From NCBI GenBank assembly GCA_003641345.1, contig QNAD01000103.1, positions 1-7,122 of the forward strand: DNA of 7,122 nt. The letters are read 5' to 3'. The notes under the pieces are model-generated. The model worked only from the letters and a program-made list of their open reading frames with translations. It did not search any database and was not told the DNA's origin. The translations under genes and the position numbers were made by a program. This document shows positions 1 through 6,086 of the stretch, in pieces (position 1 is the stretch's first letter; every line of letters begins with the position of its first letter). This stretch comes from Candidatus Zixiibacteriota bacterium. Lineage in GTDB: Bacteria > Zixibacteria > MSB-5A5 > GN15 > FEB-12.

Positions 1-148
1 TCCCGAGGCAAGAACGCTTCTACAGGTTAATCTTGATGATGGTGCTGAAGCTGATCATTTGTTTAGCGTTTTGATGGGAAGTGATATACCACCTCGTAGT
101 CAGTTTATTCAGGAAAATGCCAAGTATGTAAGAAATCTGGATATATAA
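1..148 (+). CDS. gyrB: DNA gyrase subunit B, C-terminal end (partial)
   Basis: Only the last 48 codons are present; the gene enters from the left edge in frame with base 2 and stops at TAA 146-148. The translated end contains [25 protein letters not shown] and [14 protein letters not shown]. This matches the conserved C-terminus of GyrB (in E. coli the corresponding blocks are LMGDAVEPRR and FIEENALKAANIDI), which closes the TOPRIM/C-terminal region of the ATPase subunit of DNA gyrase. Gyrase introduces negative supercoils into DNA using ATP. ParE is the main alternative, but the ENA...NLDI ending is typical of GyrB. It is the only plus-strand gene and converges on the minus-strand operon; the hairpin just after it serves as its terminator. 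Truncation is due only to the window edge. Confidence 0.9.
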   Translation, partial: PEARTLLQVNLDDGAEADHLFSVLMGSDIPPRSQFIQENAKYVRNLDI

Positions 149-171
149 TTACAAGTATTATATTAAATTAT

Positions 172-207
172 AAAAGTAGTCCGCCTGATGTGGACTACTT
201 TTTTTTA
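172..207. terminator. Bidirectional intrinsic terminator between gyrB and the minus-strand operon
   Basis: A perfect 11-bp inverted repeat (172-182 AAAAGTAGTCC and 192-202 GGACTACTTTT) encloses a 9-base loop. On the plus strand the stem runs into a tract of eight T, giving a classical rho-independent terminator for gyrB. On the minus strand the A residues at the stem base become the U-tract, so the same hairpin can end the converging operon. The last minus-strand gene stops at 205-207, immediately beside the stem, so the element serves both transcripts. Confidence 0.88.
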
Positions 208-669
208 TTTGTCTTCTTTTTTTGGTGAAGGAGAAGGAGGGCTTATCACTTCATCGGGGAGATTAAATTTGGGAGTGAAAATACCAAGATATCTTTGATA
301 CCATTTCCATTTTTTCTTTTCCTTTTTAAGGAATTTTTTAATTCTTTTTTCCCTGCTCAGAGCAATGGAATCATATTTTTCTATTTTTTGCAGAAGAATT
401 TCAATTGTCTCTCTTTTTTCAAGAGACATTCTTAGAGTATCATAATCTTTAAAATTAAAAACAGTTTGTATAATCGGCTCGAAAAAAACCATTGTCTGCG
501 AACCAATATAATTTAATGGTTTGACAGATTCCAAAAATAGAATTGCCGGAACCGCCATCCCTTTTTCAACCGCTTTTTTAGCTAATTTTTCCAGAACTTT
601 ATTTTCATCTTCTGGAATCGGTTTTTCCTCTGGGTCTGGTAATTCGGTACTACCTTTAAAGAAGCTCAT
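205..669 (-). CDS. Uncharacterised 154-residue protein, last gene of the operon
   Basis: I do not recognise a named family. The protein has a charged acidic N-terminus (residues 8-30), then an uninterrupted conserved-looking block at about 38-72 with AVPAILFLESVKPLN and MVFFEPIIQTVF. This is hydrophobic, but broken by charges and prolines, so it is more likely a buried or membrane-associated helix pair than a true membrane span. Residues 75-100 form an amphipathic helix (LEKRETIEILLQKIEKY). A strongly basic patch follows at 107-124 (KKFLKKEKKKWKW), and the tail is proline- and lysine-rich (PPSPSPKKEDK). There is no signal peptide and no catalytic motif is visible. Its ATG overlaps the stop of the preceding gene as ATGA, so the two are probably translationally coupled and may act together. 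The basic patch could bind acidic lipids or nucleic acid; that is inference. Confidence 0.75.
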   Translation of the reverse strand: MSFFKGSTELPDPEEKPIPEDENKVLEKLAKKAVEKGMAVPAILFLESVKPLNYIGSQTMVFFEPIIQTVFNFKDYDTLRMSLEKRETIEILLQKIEKYDSIALSREKRIKKFLKKEKKKWKWYQRYLGIFTPKFNLPDEVISPPSPSPKKEDK

Positions 670-1139
670 TTAGTCTCTCCAGTTGAATTCTCGGTTATAG
701 TTAGTTTTTCTTTATTAATATGAAATTCAATATATTTAAGCACGTCATCTTTATTCTTCTCAAACATCAAATAAATACCTCTGAAATTTTCCATTCTAGT
801 TTGCTCACTATAAGGAGAAAGCAGAACACCATTTTTATCAGGGTAATAGCTTCTGTATAGTTGCCATTCTTTTTTCAGTGTTTGAGTAGTGGTTTTAATA
901 ATTATCATTTTGTTATTTAATTCATATATTGTCGGAAAATAAAATTTTGAGAGAGACCCAAACAGTACAACCAAGGCTAAAATAGTAAACCATTGAGATT
1001 GGGTGCTGTAATTGACTATATATCCGATTAAAAAGATGAAAAATGTAACAGCAATGGAGATTAACGGACGGCGTTTAACAGGATGCACTGTCCATTTTAA
1101 ACTATTGGCTAATATTTCATTCTTCCCCGACTCAGTCAT
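666..1139 (-). CDS. Uncharacterised two-helix membrane protein with a possible PH-like cytoplasmic domain
   Basis: The 157-residue protein has a short basic N-terminus (HPVKRRP at 19-25) followed by two hydrophobic segments at about 25-43 and 50-66, enough for a membrane hairpin. The remaining ~90 residues (FPTIYELNNKMIIIKTT, then KKEWQLYRSYYPDKNGVLLSP and FRGIYLMFEKN) read as alternating short beta strands, ending in a helical/charged tail. A two-helix hairpin followed by such a beta-rich region is the layout of bacterial PH-domain (bPH/YdbT-like) membrane proteins, and the 'NGVLLSPYS...FRGIYL' block looks like a conserved signature. The PH assignment rests on pattern resemblance only. It starts 3 bases after the stop of the 70-codon gene and its TGA overlaps the ATG of the 154-codon gene by 4 bases. 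Confidence 0.75.
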   Translation of the reverse strand: MTESGKNEILANSLKWTVHPVKRRPLISIAVTFFIFLIGYIVNYSTQSQWFTILALVVLFGSLSKFYFPTIYELNNKMIIIKTTTQTLKKEWQLYRSYYPDKNGVLLSPYSEQTRMENFRGIYLMFEKNKDDVLKYIEFHINKEKLTITENSTGETK

Positions 1140-1142
1140 TTT

Positions 1143-1355
1143 TTATTTTTCTGCATTTGGGTTGCGGTAGCGTTCATTTTTAACGGTTTCCATTTTTTCC
1201 AGCAGTTCTTTGGGATCAAAAACTTTTTTATCGATTAACAATCTAACAAGAGCTTCCTGAGAAAGATTATTTGAAAGAGCTAATTCTTCATAAGTTATAT
1301 CTTTTTCTTTACCATCAACAACCATTTTTAAAGCAATTTTTTTATCATCAGACAT
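1143..1355 (-). CDS. Uncharacterised small soluble protein (70 aa)
   Basis: A short open frame with a well-placed ribosome binding site: AAAGGA lies six bases before the ATG on the minus strand. The product starts with a probable beta hairpin (IALKMVVDGKEKDITYEELA, residues 7-26) followed by helices (SQEALVRLLIDKK, DPKELLEKMETVK). It has no signal peptide, membrane segment, cysteine or recognisable catalytic motif. The 'ITYEELA...LVRLLIDKKVFDPKELLEKM' pattern resembles small regulatory or adaptor domains, but I cannot name a family. It lies 19 bases after the stop of the TPR/binding-protein gene and 3 bases before the two-helix membrane protein, so it is co-transcribed with both. Small size makes the call less certain than for its neighbours, but the SD and tight spacing favour a real gene. 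Confidence 0.75.
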   Translation of the reverse strand: MSDDKKIALKMVVDGKEKDITYEELALSNNLSQEALVRLLIDKKVFDPKELLEKMETVKNERYRNPNAEK

Positions 1356-1374
1356 TGTAAATCCTTTCCAATGT

Positions 1375-3183
1375 TTAGTTTTGTATTTCTATGTATGAAC
1401 TATCTTGCGGAACAGCATTTGGCTTGACAAGAGGAATAGCTTGTTCCAATTCAACTTTATAAAGAGGCATAATCATATTTTCACGATGTTCTCCAAAACT
1501 TATCAACCCGGATACACCATAAAAACCAGTAACATTTTTTATAAATCCGGCAATTGATTCTTTTGATTGATTACCATCTAAGATTGCCATGGCAATAAGT
1601 TTCATTGCGTCATAACCAAGACACGTCAATCGATTCGGTTTGCCTCCATAGCGTGAGTCATATTGAGCGGCAAAACTAAAATACTTATCTCCAGAACCAG
1701 TTGACAAAAATGGTGATGAAAATACTATACCTTTAGTAATATCGTCCCCCAGTTTCATTACCGACTCATCACTCCAACCATCGGAACCAAGATAGAAACC
1801 TGTCAAACTATAGAAATGCAATTGTTGTGCGAGTTGCCTTAGCTGTTTGGGACTGCCCGGTAAAAACAGACAATCAATATGGGCAACTATTTCTTCCGGA
1901 ATCAAAGTATCGCCATCAGGATTTATATAGTAGTCATCTTCTAAATCAAAACCAATAAGAAGAGCTTTGATGTCTCTAATAATCTTACCAAAATCATTAT
2001 CACGAGGGCGGTAATATTCAATAACTACAATATTGCCTCCTAATTGTTCGAATCTATCAGAGAAAGCTCGTGCCATTCTAAGATGTTCAGCAGAAGTAGA
2101 GGTTATTATGACTGCAGAATCAGCCTGAATATTTTTAATAGCATACTCAGCCATACGGATACCTTCCAGCTCAATATTAGGAGAAAGCTGAAAAGATGTT
2201 TCAGATAGACGGGTTAATCCGGCTTGGGTTGCCGCTGGGATTATTAATGGTAACGATGTACAGCTTAGGGCGGCTGATGATACCGAAGCTTCATTGCTTG
2301 TCAGCGGACCTATGCAAGCATCAGTTTCAAACGATTTTGACAATTCACCAATTATCCGACCGGCTTCAATGGGATCACCTTTGGTATCATAGGTGCTAAG
2401 TTTAATATTTTTACCTGAATTTTTTCTTAGCATTTCAGTAGCAATTACAACCCCATTAAATATGTTCTTAGCAAAATTATTTAGCTCTCCTGTAAATGGA
2501 AGTACTACTGCAATTTCATAAGAGTTTTTAAATTTATCAATGGTCTTGCCGGAAATTTGAGAAGGATCAAAAGTAAGGTTGCAATAGTCTAATAAATTTT
2601 TTGCTTTACTGATTTCGCCTCTTTCAAGCTGAATATCAGCCAATATTTTAATAAGGTCACAACGTTTATTTTCAGGAATAGTAAGAAATTCATTGGTGCC
2701 CATATTAATCGAGCTTGCAGATTTAAATGATGCCTCCAAAGACGCCTTAGCTTGATTAGATAATTTATCATTAATAGAAAATCCATAAGCAGATATATAA
2801 TCTTTGATAGCCTGACTTATGTTACCTTTTAAATAATAAGCATTTCCACGAAAATAATAAGCGTATGGATATGAAGCTTTGTTATTGAATTTCCTTATGT
2901 AATAAGAAAAACTGGCAATAGCTTTGTTGTATTCACTTAGATATAGTTCTGCTTTTGCTCGATTGAAAACGAACAGGTCAATATTTTTTGAATTTGAAAA
3001 TCTTCCTGCTAATTCCTGAAAGATTTGAGATGCATTGTAATAGTTTTCTTCTTTAAGCAGTCGTTTTCCTTTGGCATATAAAGAAACTGCTTCGGGGTCA
3101 TCGTCTATTACTTCTGCTGTTAAGTTTGCAGTAAGTGTTAGGGCTATTAAAAAAACAACCAATATGTAAATGAAATTCTTCAC
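1375..3183 (-). CDS. Secreted TPR plus type I periplasmic-binding-fold protein (LpoA/LivK-like)
   Basis: With the GTG start at 3183-3181 the product is 602 residues and opens with a textbook signal peptide: basic KN at the start, a hydrophobic core at about 4-18, and a likely cleavage after TANLTA (residue 23). A TTG 12 codons upstream (3219) gives a longer frame, but it would bury the signal peptide behind a charged extension and overlap the previous gene by 35 bases, so I prefer the GTG one base after that gene's TAG. Residues ~30-140 hold TPR-like helical repeats (ALYxxG-type pairs such as AKAELYLSEYNKAIASF and YYFRGNAYYLKGNISQAIKDY). Residues ~222-575 look like a Peripla_BP_6/LivK domain: IAVVLPFTGEL, then ACIGPLTSNEA, PLIIPAATQAGLT, GFYLGSDGW and LGYDAMKLIAMAI. 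TPR plus this fold is the layout of the E. coli penicillin-binding-protein activator LpoA, but no lipobox cysteine is present, so a soluble periplasmic or signal-anchored location is expected. No transporter permease or ATPase genes are nearby. The exact role is unknown; an amino-acid ABC binding protein is the alternative. Confidence 0.85.
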   Translation of the reverse strand: MKNFIYILVVFLIALTLTANLTAEVIDDDPEAVSLYAKGKRLLKEENYYNASQIFQELAGRFSNSKNIDLFVFNRAKAELYLSEYNKAIASFSYYIRKFNNKASYPYAYYFRGNAYYLKGNISQAIKDYISAYGFSINDKLSNQAKASLEASFKSASSINMGTNEFLTIPENKRCDLIKILADIQLERGEISKAKNLLDYCNLTFDPSQISGKTIDKFKNSYEIAVVLPFTGELNNFAKNIFNGVVIATEMLRKNSGKNIKLSTYDTKGDPIEAGRIIGELSKSFETDACIGPLTSNEASVSSAALSCTSLPLIIPAATQAGLTRLSETSFQLSPNIELEGIRMAEYAIKNIQADSAVIITSTSAEHLRMARAFSDRFEQLGGNIVVIEYYRPRDNDFGKIIRDIKALLIGFDLEDDYYINPDGDTLIPEEIVAHIDCLFLPGSPKQLRQLAQQLHFYSLTGFYLGSDGWSDESVMKLGDDITKGIVFSSPFLSTGSGDKYFSFAAQYDSRYGGKPNRLTCLGYDAMKLIAMAILDGNQSKESIAGFIKNVTGFYGVSGLISFGEHRENMIMPLYKVELEQAIPLVKPNAVPQDSSYIEIQN

Positions 3184-3184
3184 T

Positions 3185-3679
3185 CTATAATGAATACTTT
3201 CCAAAGTCTTCTGGGTCAATTTTTCTCAATCTTTCCCTGAGAGATTCCGGGTCATTTGGAATATCCGGAATATCTGGTGAATCAATATTACTTAAATCAA
3301 ACAACTCTTCATTGACAAAAATTTTGGAATCTGTTTTTAAAGCTAAAGCGATAGAATCAGAAGGACGTGCGTCGATAAAAAAATCTTCTCCATTAGAAAA
3401 GAGATATAAGCGAGCATAAAATGTTTGTTCTTTAAGCTCTGTTATTTCTACCCGGGTAATTTTGGTGTTAAGAGTATTGATTATTTCAACCAAAAGATCG
3501 TATGTCATGGGACGTCGTGCAATTACTCCGGAAAGTTGCATAGCAATTGACCATGCTTCTGCGTGTCCAATCCAGATTGGCAGAACTTTATCAATTTCAC
3601 TTGGAGCCAGTATGACCACCGGAGAATTGGTGGTCATATCCAACGCCAAACTTTCGACTTTTGCTTCAAGTAATTTCAT
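3185..3679 (-). CDS. DUF151 / bifunctional nuclease (BFN) family protein
   Basis: The 164-residue protein carries the full DUF151 signature: VESLALDMTTNSPVVIL (8-24), VLPIWIGHAEAWSIAMQL (32-49), RRPMTYDLL (55-63), ITELKEQTFYARLYL (79-93) and FIDARPSDSIALAL (101-114). Plant and some bacterial members have been reported to have DNase/RNase activity; most bacterial ones are uncharacterised, so the activity is family knowledge, not visible here. After the domain comes an acidic Asp-Pro-rich linker (DSPDIPDIPNDPE, 133-145) and a conserved-looking C-terminus (RKIDPEDFGKY). The ATG directly follows the rplI TAA (TAAATG, no intervening base), and I see no SD in the end of rplI, so translation is probably by re-initiation. 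It is cytoplasmic: no signal or membrane segment. Confidence 0.92.
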   Translation of the reverse strand: MKLLEAKVESLALDMTTNSPVVILAPSEIDKVLPIWIGHAEAWSIAMQLSGVIARRPMTYDLLVEIINTLNTKITRVEITELKEQTFYARLYLFSNGEDFFIDARPSDSIALALKTDSKIFVNEELFDLSNIDSPDIPDIPNDPESLRERLRKIDPEDFGKYSL

Positions 3680-4129
3680 TTATGCAGTTTTTTTAATTAT
3701 CCACAATTTTAAATTAGCTGTAACATTTTTGTCAACTTTTACAGGAATTGTATAAACACCAAGAACTTTTATTGGTGTTTCAATATCAATAGCTCTTTTG
3801 TCAACAGTAATACCTTCTTTTGCCAACAGTTCAGCAACATCAGCATTAGTTACCGAGCCAAACAATTTGTCTTCTTCACCAACTAAAACCTCGTGTGAGA
3901 TAGACAGTTTTTCAATTTTGTTTTTAATTTTCTCCGCTTCGCGCAGAAGTTTTTTCTTGTGGATGTCTGCTTGTTTATGAAGTTCATCAATAGCTTTTAA
4001 GTTCGCTTTTGAAGCAGGAATTGCCAGATTGCGTGGAAAAAGGAAGTTACGTCCGTAACCATCCTTTACATCAACCGTTTGACCGGCCGAGCCAATATCT
4101 GGAACATCTTGTCTTAAAATGACTTTCAT
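3680..4129 (-). CDS. rplI: 50S ribosomal protein bL9
   Basis: At 149 residues the product has the usual bL9 length. The N-terminal rRNA-binding domain shows MKVILRQDVPDIG, the glycine/lysine loop and the family signature VKDGYGRNFLFPRNLAIPAS (21-40). A long charged connecting helix follows (about 41-76, e.g. HKKKLLREAEKIKNKIEKL), then the C-terminal domain with VGEEDKLFGSVTNADVAELL (83-102) and a last strand with TANLKLWI. bL9 binds domain V of 23S rRNA near the L1 stalk and helps maintain reading frame. The start is clear: AAAGGA sits about 7 bases before the ATG. It lies 35 bases after the DUF2232 gene and abuts the DUF151 gene. Confidence 0.97.
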   Translation of the reverse strand: MKVILRQDVPDIGSAGQTVDVKDGYGRNFLFPRNLAIPASKANLKAIDELHKQADIHKKKLLREAEKIKNKIEKLSISHEVLVGEEDKLFGSVTNADVAELLAKEGITVDKRAIDIETPIKVLGVYTIPVKVDKNVTANLKLWIIKKTA

Positions 4130-4164
4130 AGCAAGTCCTTTCCTAATTATTTATAATACAATTT

Positions 4165-5211
4165 TTATTTCATTCCAATAATTTCTTTTGAATGCACTTT
4201 ACGCCAATCAGCGAAGCTGTCTATGAAACCTAAAAGTACTATCACAAAATAGCCTACTAATTGAGTGAAAAACAAAAGAATATAGAACATAATTTTCATA
4301 AATCTTGAAATATTGAGTTTCTTTAAATAGTATTCAACTACTGATAATCCGGTCAAACAATAATATACCGAAAGAATAGTAAGAATATTATCAGCTATTA
4401 TTTTTAATTGTTCACCTCCGATTAAACGGATAATAATCGAAACGATTACAATTGGGGTGACGGAAAAAGGAACTTTCCAATAACTAAAGGGAATTATCCG
4501 TTGATACACTGGGTCCTTGCGGTCCAGCATTAATAAAAACAACAGATATCCGACAGAAAATTGGAGAAGAATTCCCAAAATCATAGTCGATGGTAACAAA
4601 CGAGTAAATACAGCCAACATTTTTTGGAATACGAGAATATTATCAGAGATAGCCTCAGAAGAATAACCAATAGTAGTCAGATTTTTCCTAAACTCCTCTA
4701 TCATCATTTGAGAATTCTCTTTAGCAACAGTTATCAACTCTGACCATATTGGATACATTAACAACAGGCTGAAAACAATTACAGCTACACCTCCATAGAT
4801 ATAGACTTTTAATTGCTTATGGCTGTTAATATTCATTTTTCCTGTAATTACTCCAGCAAACAAAATAGAACTCCAACTTAACAATAATTCAAGAATATTA
4901 TTTGATCCAGATAACATACAACCTAAAACAACAGCACAAATAGCACTTCCCCATAATAGATAAGTGTTTTTATAATATGCCAATGATGCAATTCCATAGA
5001 ATAAGTAAATTGTTATAAAATAAACAACTGTTGACATGACAACAATTGCAAAACTGTTAGAGTCAGTAGAATTGCCAAATAGCAAAACCGAATAAGTGAT
5101 CATTGCAATCAGAATTGGAATTTTTCTGACTTCTATATTGTCAGATAATCTGGTTGAATGATTGTTGTTTTCGGTTTGTCTGTTTTCTTTATCTATAAGA
5201 TTCACTTTCAA
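4165..5211 (-). CDS. DUF2232 (YybS-like) polytopic membrane protein between rpsR and rplI
   Basis: The protein is about 348 residues long. A polar, asparagine-rich N-terminus (1-30) precedes roughly eight or nine hydrophobic segments: about 31-47, 54-79, 84-102, 108-123, 135-154, 200-229, 248-265, 272-292 and 303-330. A soluble loop at ~158-198 ([19 protein letters not shown]) separates the two halves. It ends in [11 protein letters not shown], like the 'GF.D...D.R' end usual in DUF2232/YybS proteins, and the position between the S18 and L9 genes is a typical location of that family. Function is unknown. The start is uncertain: the longest frame begins at TTG 5211 and overlaps rpsR by 23 bases, a GTG two codons later (5205) is equally possible, and neither has a clear SD. 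Coupling to rpsR translation is likely. The gap to rplI is 35 bases. Confidence 0.82.
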   Translation of the reverse strand: MKVNLIDKENRQTENNNHSTRLSDNIEVRKIPILIAMITYSVLLFGNSTDSNSFAIVVMSTVVYFITIYLFYGIASLAYYKNTYLLWGSAICAVVLGCMLSGSNNILELLLSWSSILFAGVITGKMNINSHKQLKVYIYGGVAVIVFSLLLMYPIWSELITVAKENSQMMIEEFRKNLTTIGYSSEAISDNILVFQKMLAVFTRLLPSTMILGILLQFSVGYLLFLLMLDRKDPVYQRIIPFSYWKVPFSVTPIVIVSIIIRLIGGEQLKIIADNILTILSVYYCLTGLSVVEYYLKKLNISRFMKIMFYILLFFTQLVGYFVIVLLGFIDSFADWRKVHSKEIIGMK

Positions 5212-5416
5212 AAGCCATAATCGCTAAAATACGACCCCGTTTAATTGCGGTTGTCAATTTTCTTTGATGTTTTGCACAATTTCCAGTGACTCGACGTGGG
5301 ATAATTTTCCCTCGTTCATTCACAAAACGCTTTAGTACACGTTCTTCTTTATAATTGATGTAAGAAATTTTGTTTTCGCAAAAGCGACAAACTTTCCTTC
5401 TTCTTGGTTCACGCAT
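5189..5416 (-). CDS. rpsR: 30S ribosomal protein bS18, zinc-binding type
   Basis: A 75-residue protein of normal bS18 length, with the family core [24 protein letters not shown] and the end [20 protein letters not shown]. It keeps a CxxC pair at Cys10/Cys13 plus Cys47 and His50 (GNCAKHQ), which together make the four-ligand zinc site of the 'C+' form of bS18. bS18 pairs with bS6 and binds helices 22-23 of 16S rRNA on the small-subunit platform. The ATG is preceded by AGAGGT about 4-5 bases upstream on the minus strand. rpsF ends 32 bases before it; no ssb or priB gene lies in between, unlike the B. subtilis and E. coli arrangements. Confidence 0.97.
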   Translation of the reverse strand: MREPRRRKVCRFCENKISYINYKEERVLKRFVNERGKIIPRRVTGNCAKHQRKLTTAIKRGRILAIMAFESESYR

Positions 5417-5448
5417 TACAACCTCTTTTTTTATATTTAACTGTTAAC

Positions 5449-6018
5449 TTACAACTCATCTTCTTCATTGTATAAACTTTCATTGTCAGTAGATGATTCC
5501 GGCTTTACTTCTTTCTTAACTTCAGTGTTAGCTTTAACTTCCTCAACCGCAGGTTCAACTTTAGTTTCAGCAACAGGCTCAGAATCTGTTTTAGTTTCGG
5601 TTTTAACTTCAGTTTTAATTTCTGGCTCTTTGGCTTCAACCGGTTTAGCGTCAGTTTCTTTTACATCAGTATTTACTGATTCTGCCTCTTTTTGGGCTTG
5701 TTCTTTTTCTTTTTGTTTTTTCTCAAGTACATCACCTTCGTAAACAATCGTAAGATGTCTAAGATAGGTTTCGTCGAGTTTAAAATGACGATCAAGAGCT
5801 TTAGGAGTATCCGTATTAGCTTCAAAGATAAAACTGGCATAGTAGCCTTGCGTCAGACCTTTAATCTGATAAGCCAGTTTACGGGTGCCCATGTGATCAG
5901 TATGGAGAATCTTTCCGGAATTGTTAGAGATAATTTCAGATACAACATTAACCTTATTGTCAATAGTTGCATCTTCCATTTGGGGATTGATAATAAAAGT
6001 AGTTTCGTAGACTTTCAT
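5449..6018 (-). CDS. rpsF: 30S ribosomal protein bS6 with a long charged C-terminal extension
   Basis: Residues 1-97 form the standard ferredoxin-like bS6 domain: YETTFIINPQM (4-14), GKILHTDHMGTRKLAYQIKG (35-54), GYYASFIFEA (58-67) and the closing LRHLTIVYE (86-94). The protein then runs on to residue 189, about 50 to 90 residues more than usual. The extension starts with a Glu/Lys/Gln helix (99-113), continues as Thr/Val/Glu/Lys near-repeats (TEVK, KTET, ETKVEP, NTEVKKEVKPE; 116-175) and ends in an acidic NEEDEL. E. coli bS6 carries a post-translational glutamate tail added by RimK; the encoded acidic end is a superficial parallel only. The start has a strong SD (GGGAGG, 7 bases before the ATG). 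bS6 binds 16S rRNA as a pair with bS18, whose gene follows. Confidence 0.96.
   Translation of the reverse strand: MKVYETTFIINPQMEDATIDNKVNVVSEIISNNSGKILHTDHMGTRKLAYQIKGLTQGYYASFIFEANTDTPKALDRHFKLDETYLRHLTIVYEGDVLEKKQKEKEQAQKEAESVNTDVKETDAKPVEAKEPEIKTEVKTETKTDSEPVAETKVEPAVEEVKANTEVKKEVKPESSTDNESLYNEEDEL
5494..5673 (-). repeat. Degenerate Thr/Glu/Val/Lys-coding low-complexity tract inside rpsF
   Basis: Residues 116-175 of bS6 consist of irregular near-repeats of a few residues (EVKTE, KTETK, ETKVEP, EVKKEVKPE). On the plus strand this appears as recurring tttaacttc / ttttagtttc / ggctc-like words, consistent with expansion by slippage or short unequal duplication followed by drift. It produces a spurious long plus-strand open frame opposite the tail. 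Confidence 0.6.
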
Positions 6019-6025
6019 TTCTAAT

Positions 6026-6086
6026 CCTCCCTTTGGACGTTAAGGGTTAACAAACGGCTTAGTCTGGATCTACTTAAAGACTAAGC
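6026..6086 (-). promoter_or_regulatory. Structured rpsF leader, candidate S6:S18 autoregulatory site
   Basis: On the minus strand a 9-bp perfect stem (GCTTAGTCT at 6086-6078 and AGACTAAGC at 6065-6057, 12-base loop) begins over the pth stop codon and is followed directly by CCG (6057-6055). Downstream, CCCTT (6046-6042) can pair with AAGGG (6033-6029), which includes the GGG of the rpsF SD, while an alternative small stem GTTAA/TTAAC (6051-6047 and 6043-6039) uses some of the same bases. In other bacteria the S6:S18 complex represses its operon by binding a leader hairpin with an exposed CCG. Position and features fit that idea; I have not matched the published consensus base by base. No U-tract follows, so it is not a terminator. 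Confidence 0.4.

Noticed and set aside
2196..2786. Plus-strand 67-codon and minus-strand 65-codon frames inside the TPR/binding-protein gene
   Set aside because: Both are contained in a convincing long gene and show no domain or SD.
3462..3980. Plus-strand frames of 97 and 60 codons opposite DUF151 and rplI
   Set aside because: Antisense shadows of strongly conserved genes, without independent start signals.
5468..6024. Two plus-strand open frames opposite rpsF
   Set aside because: One is Ser/Thr/Leu low complexity produced by the antisense of the Lys/Glu/Thr tail; both lie fully opposite a certain ribosomal gene.
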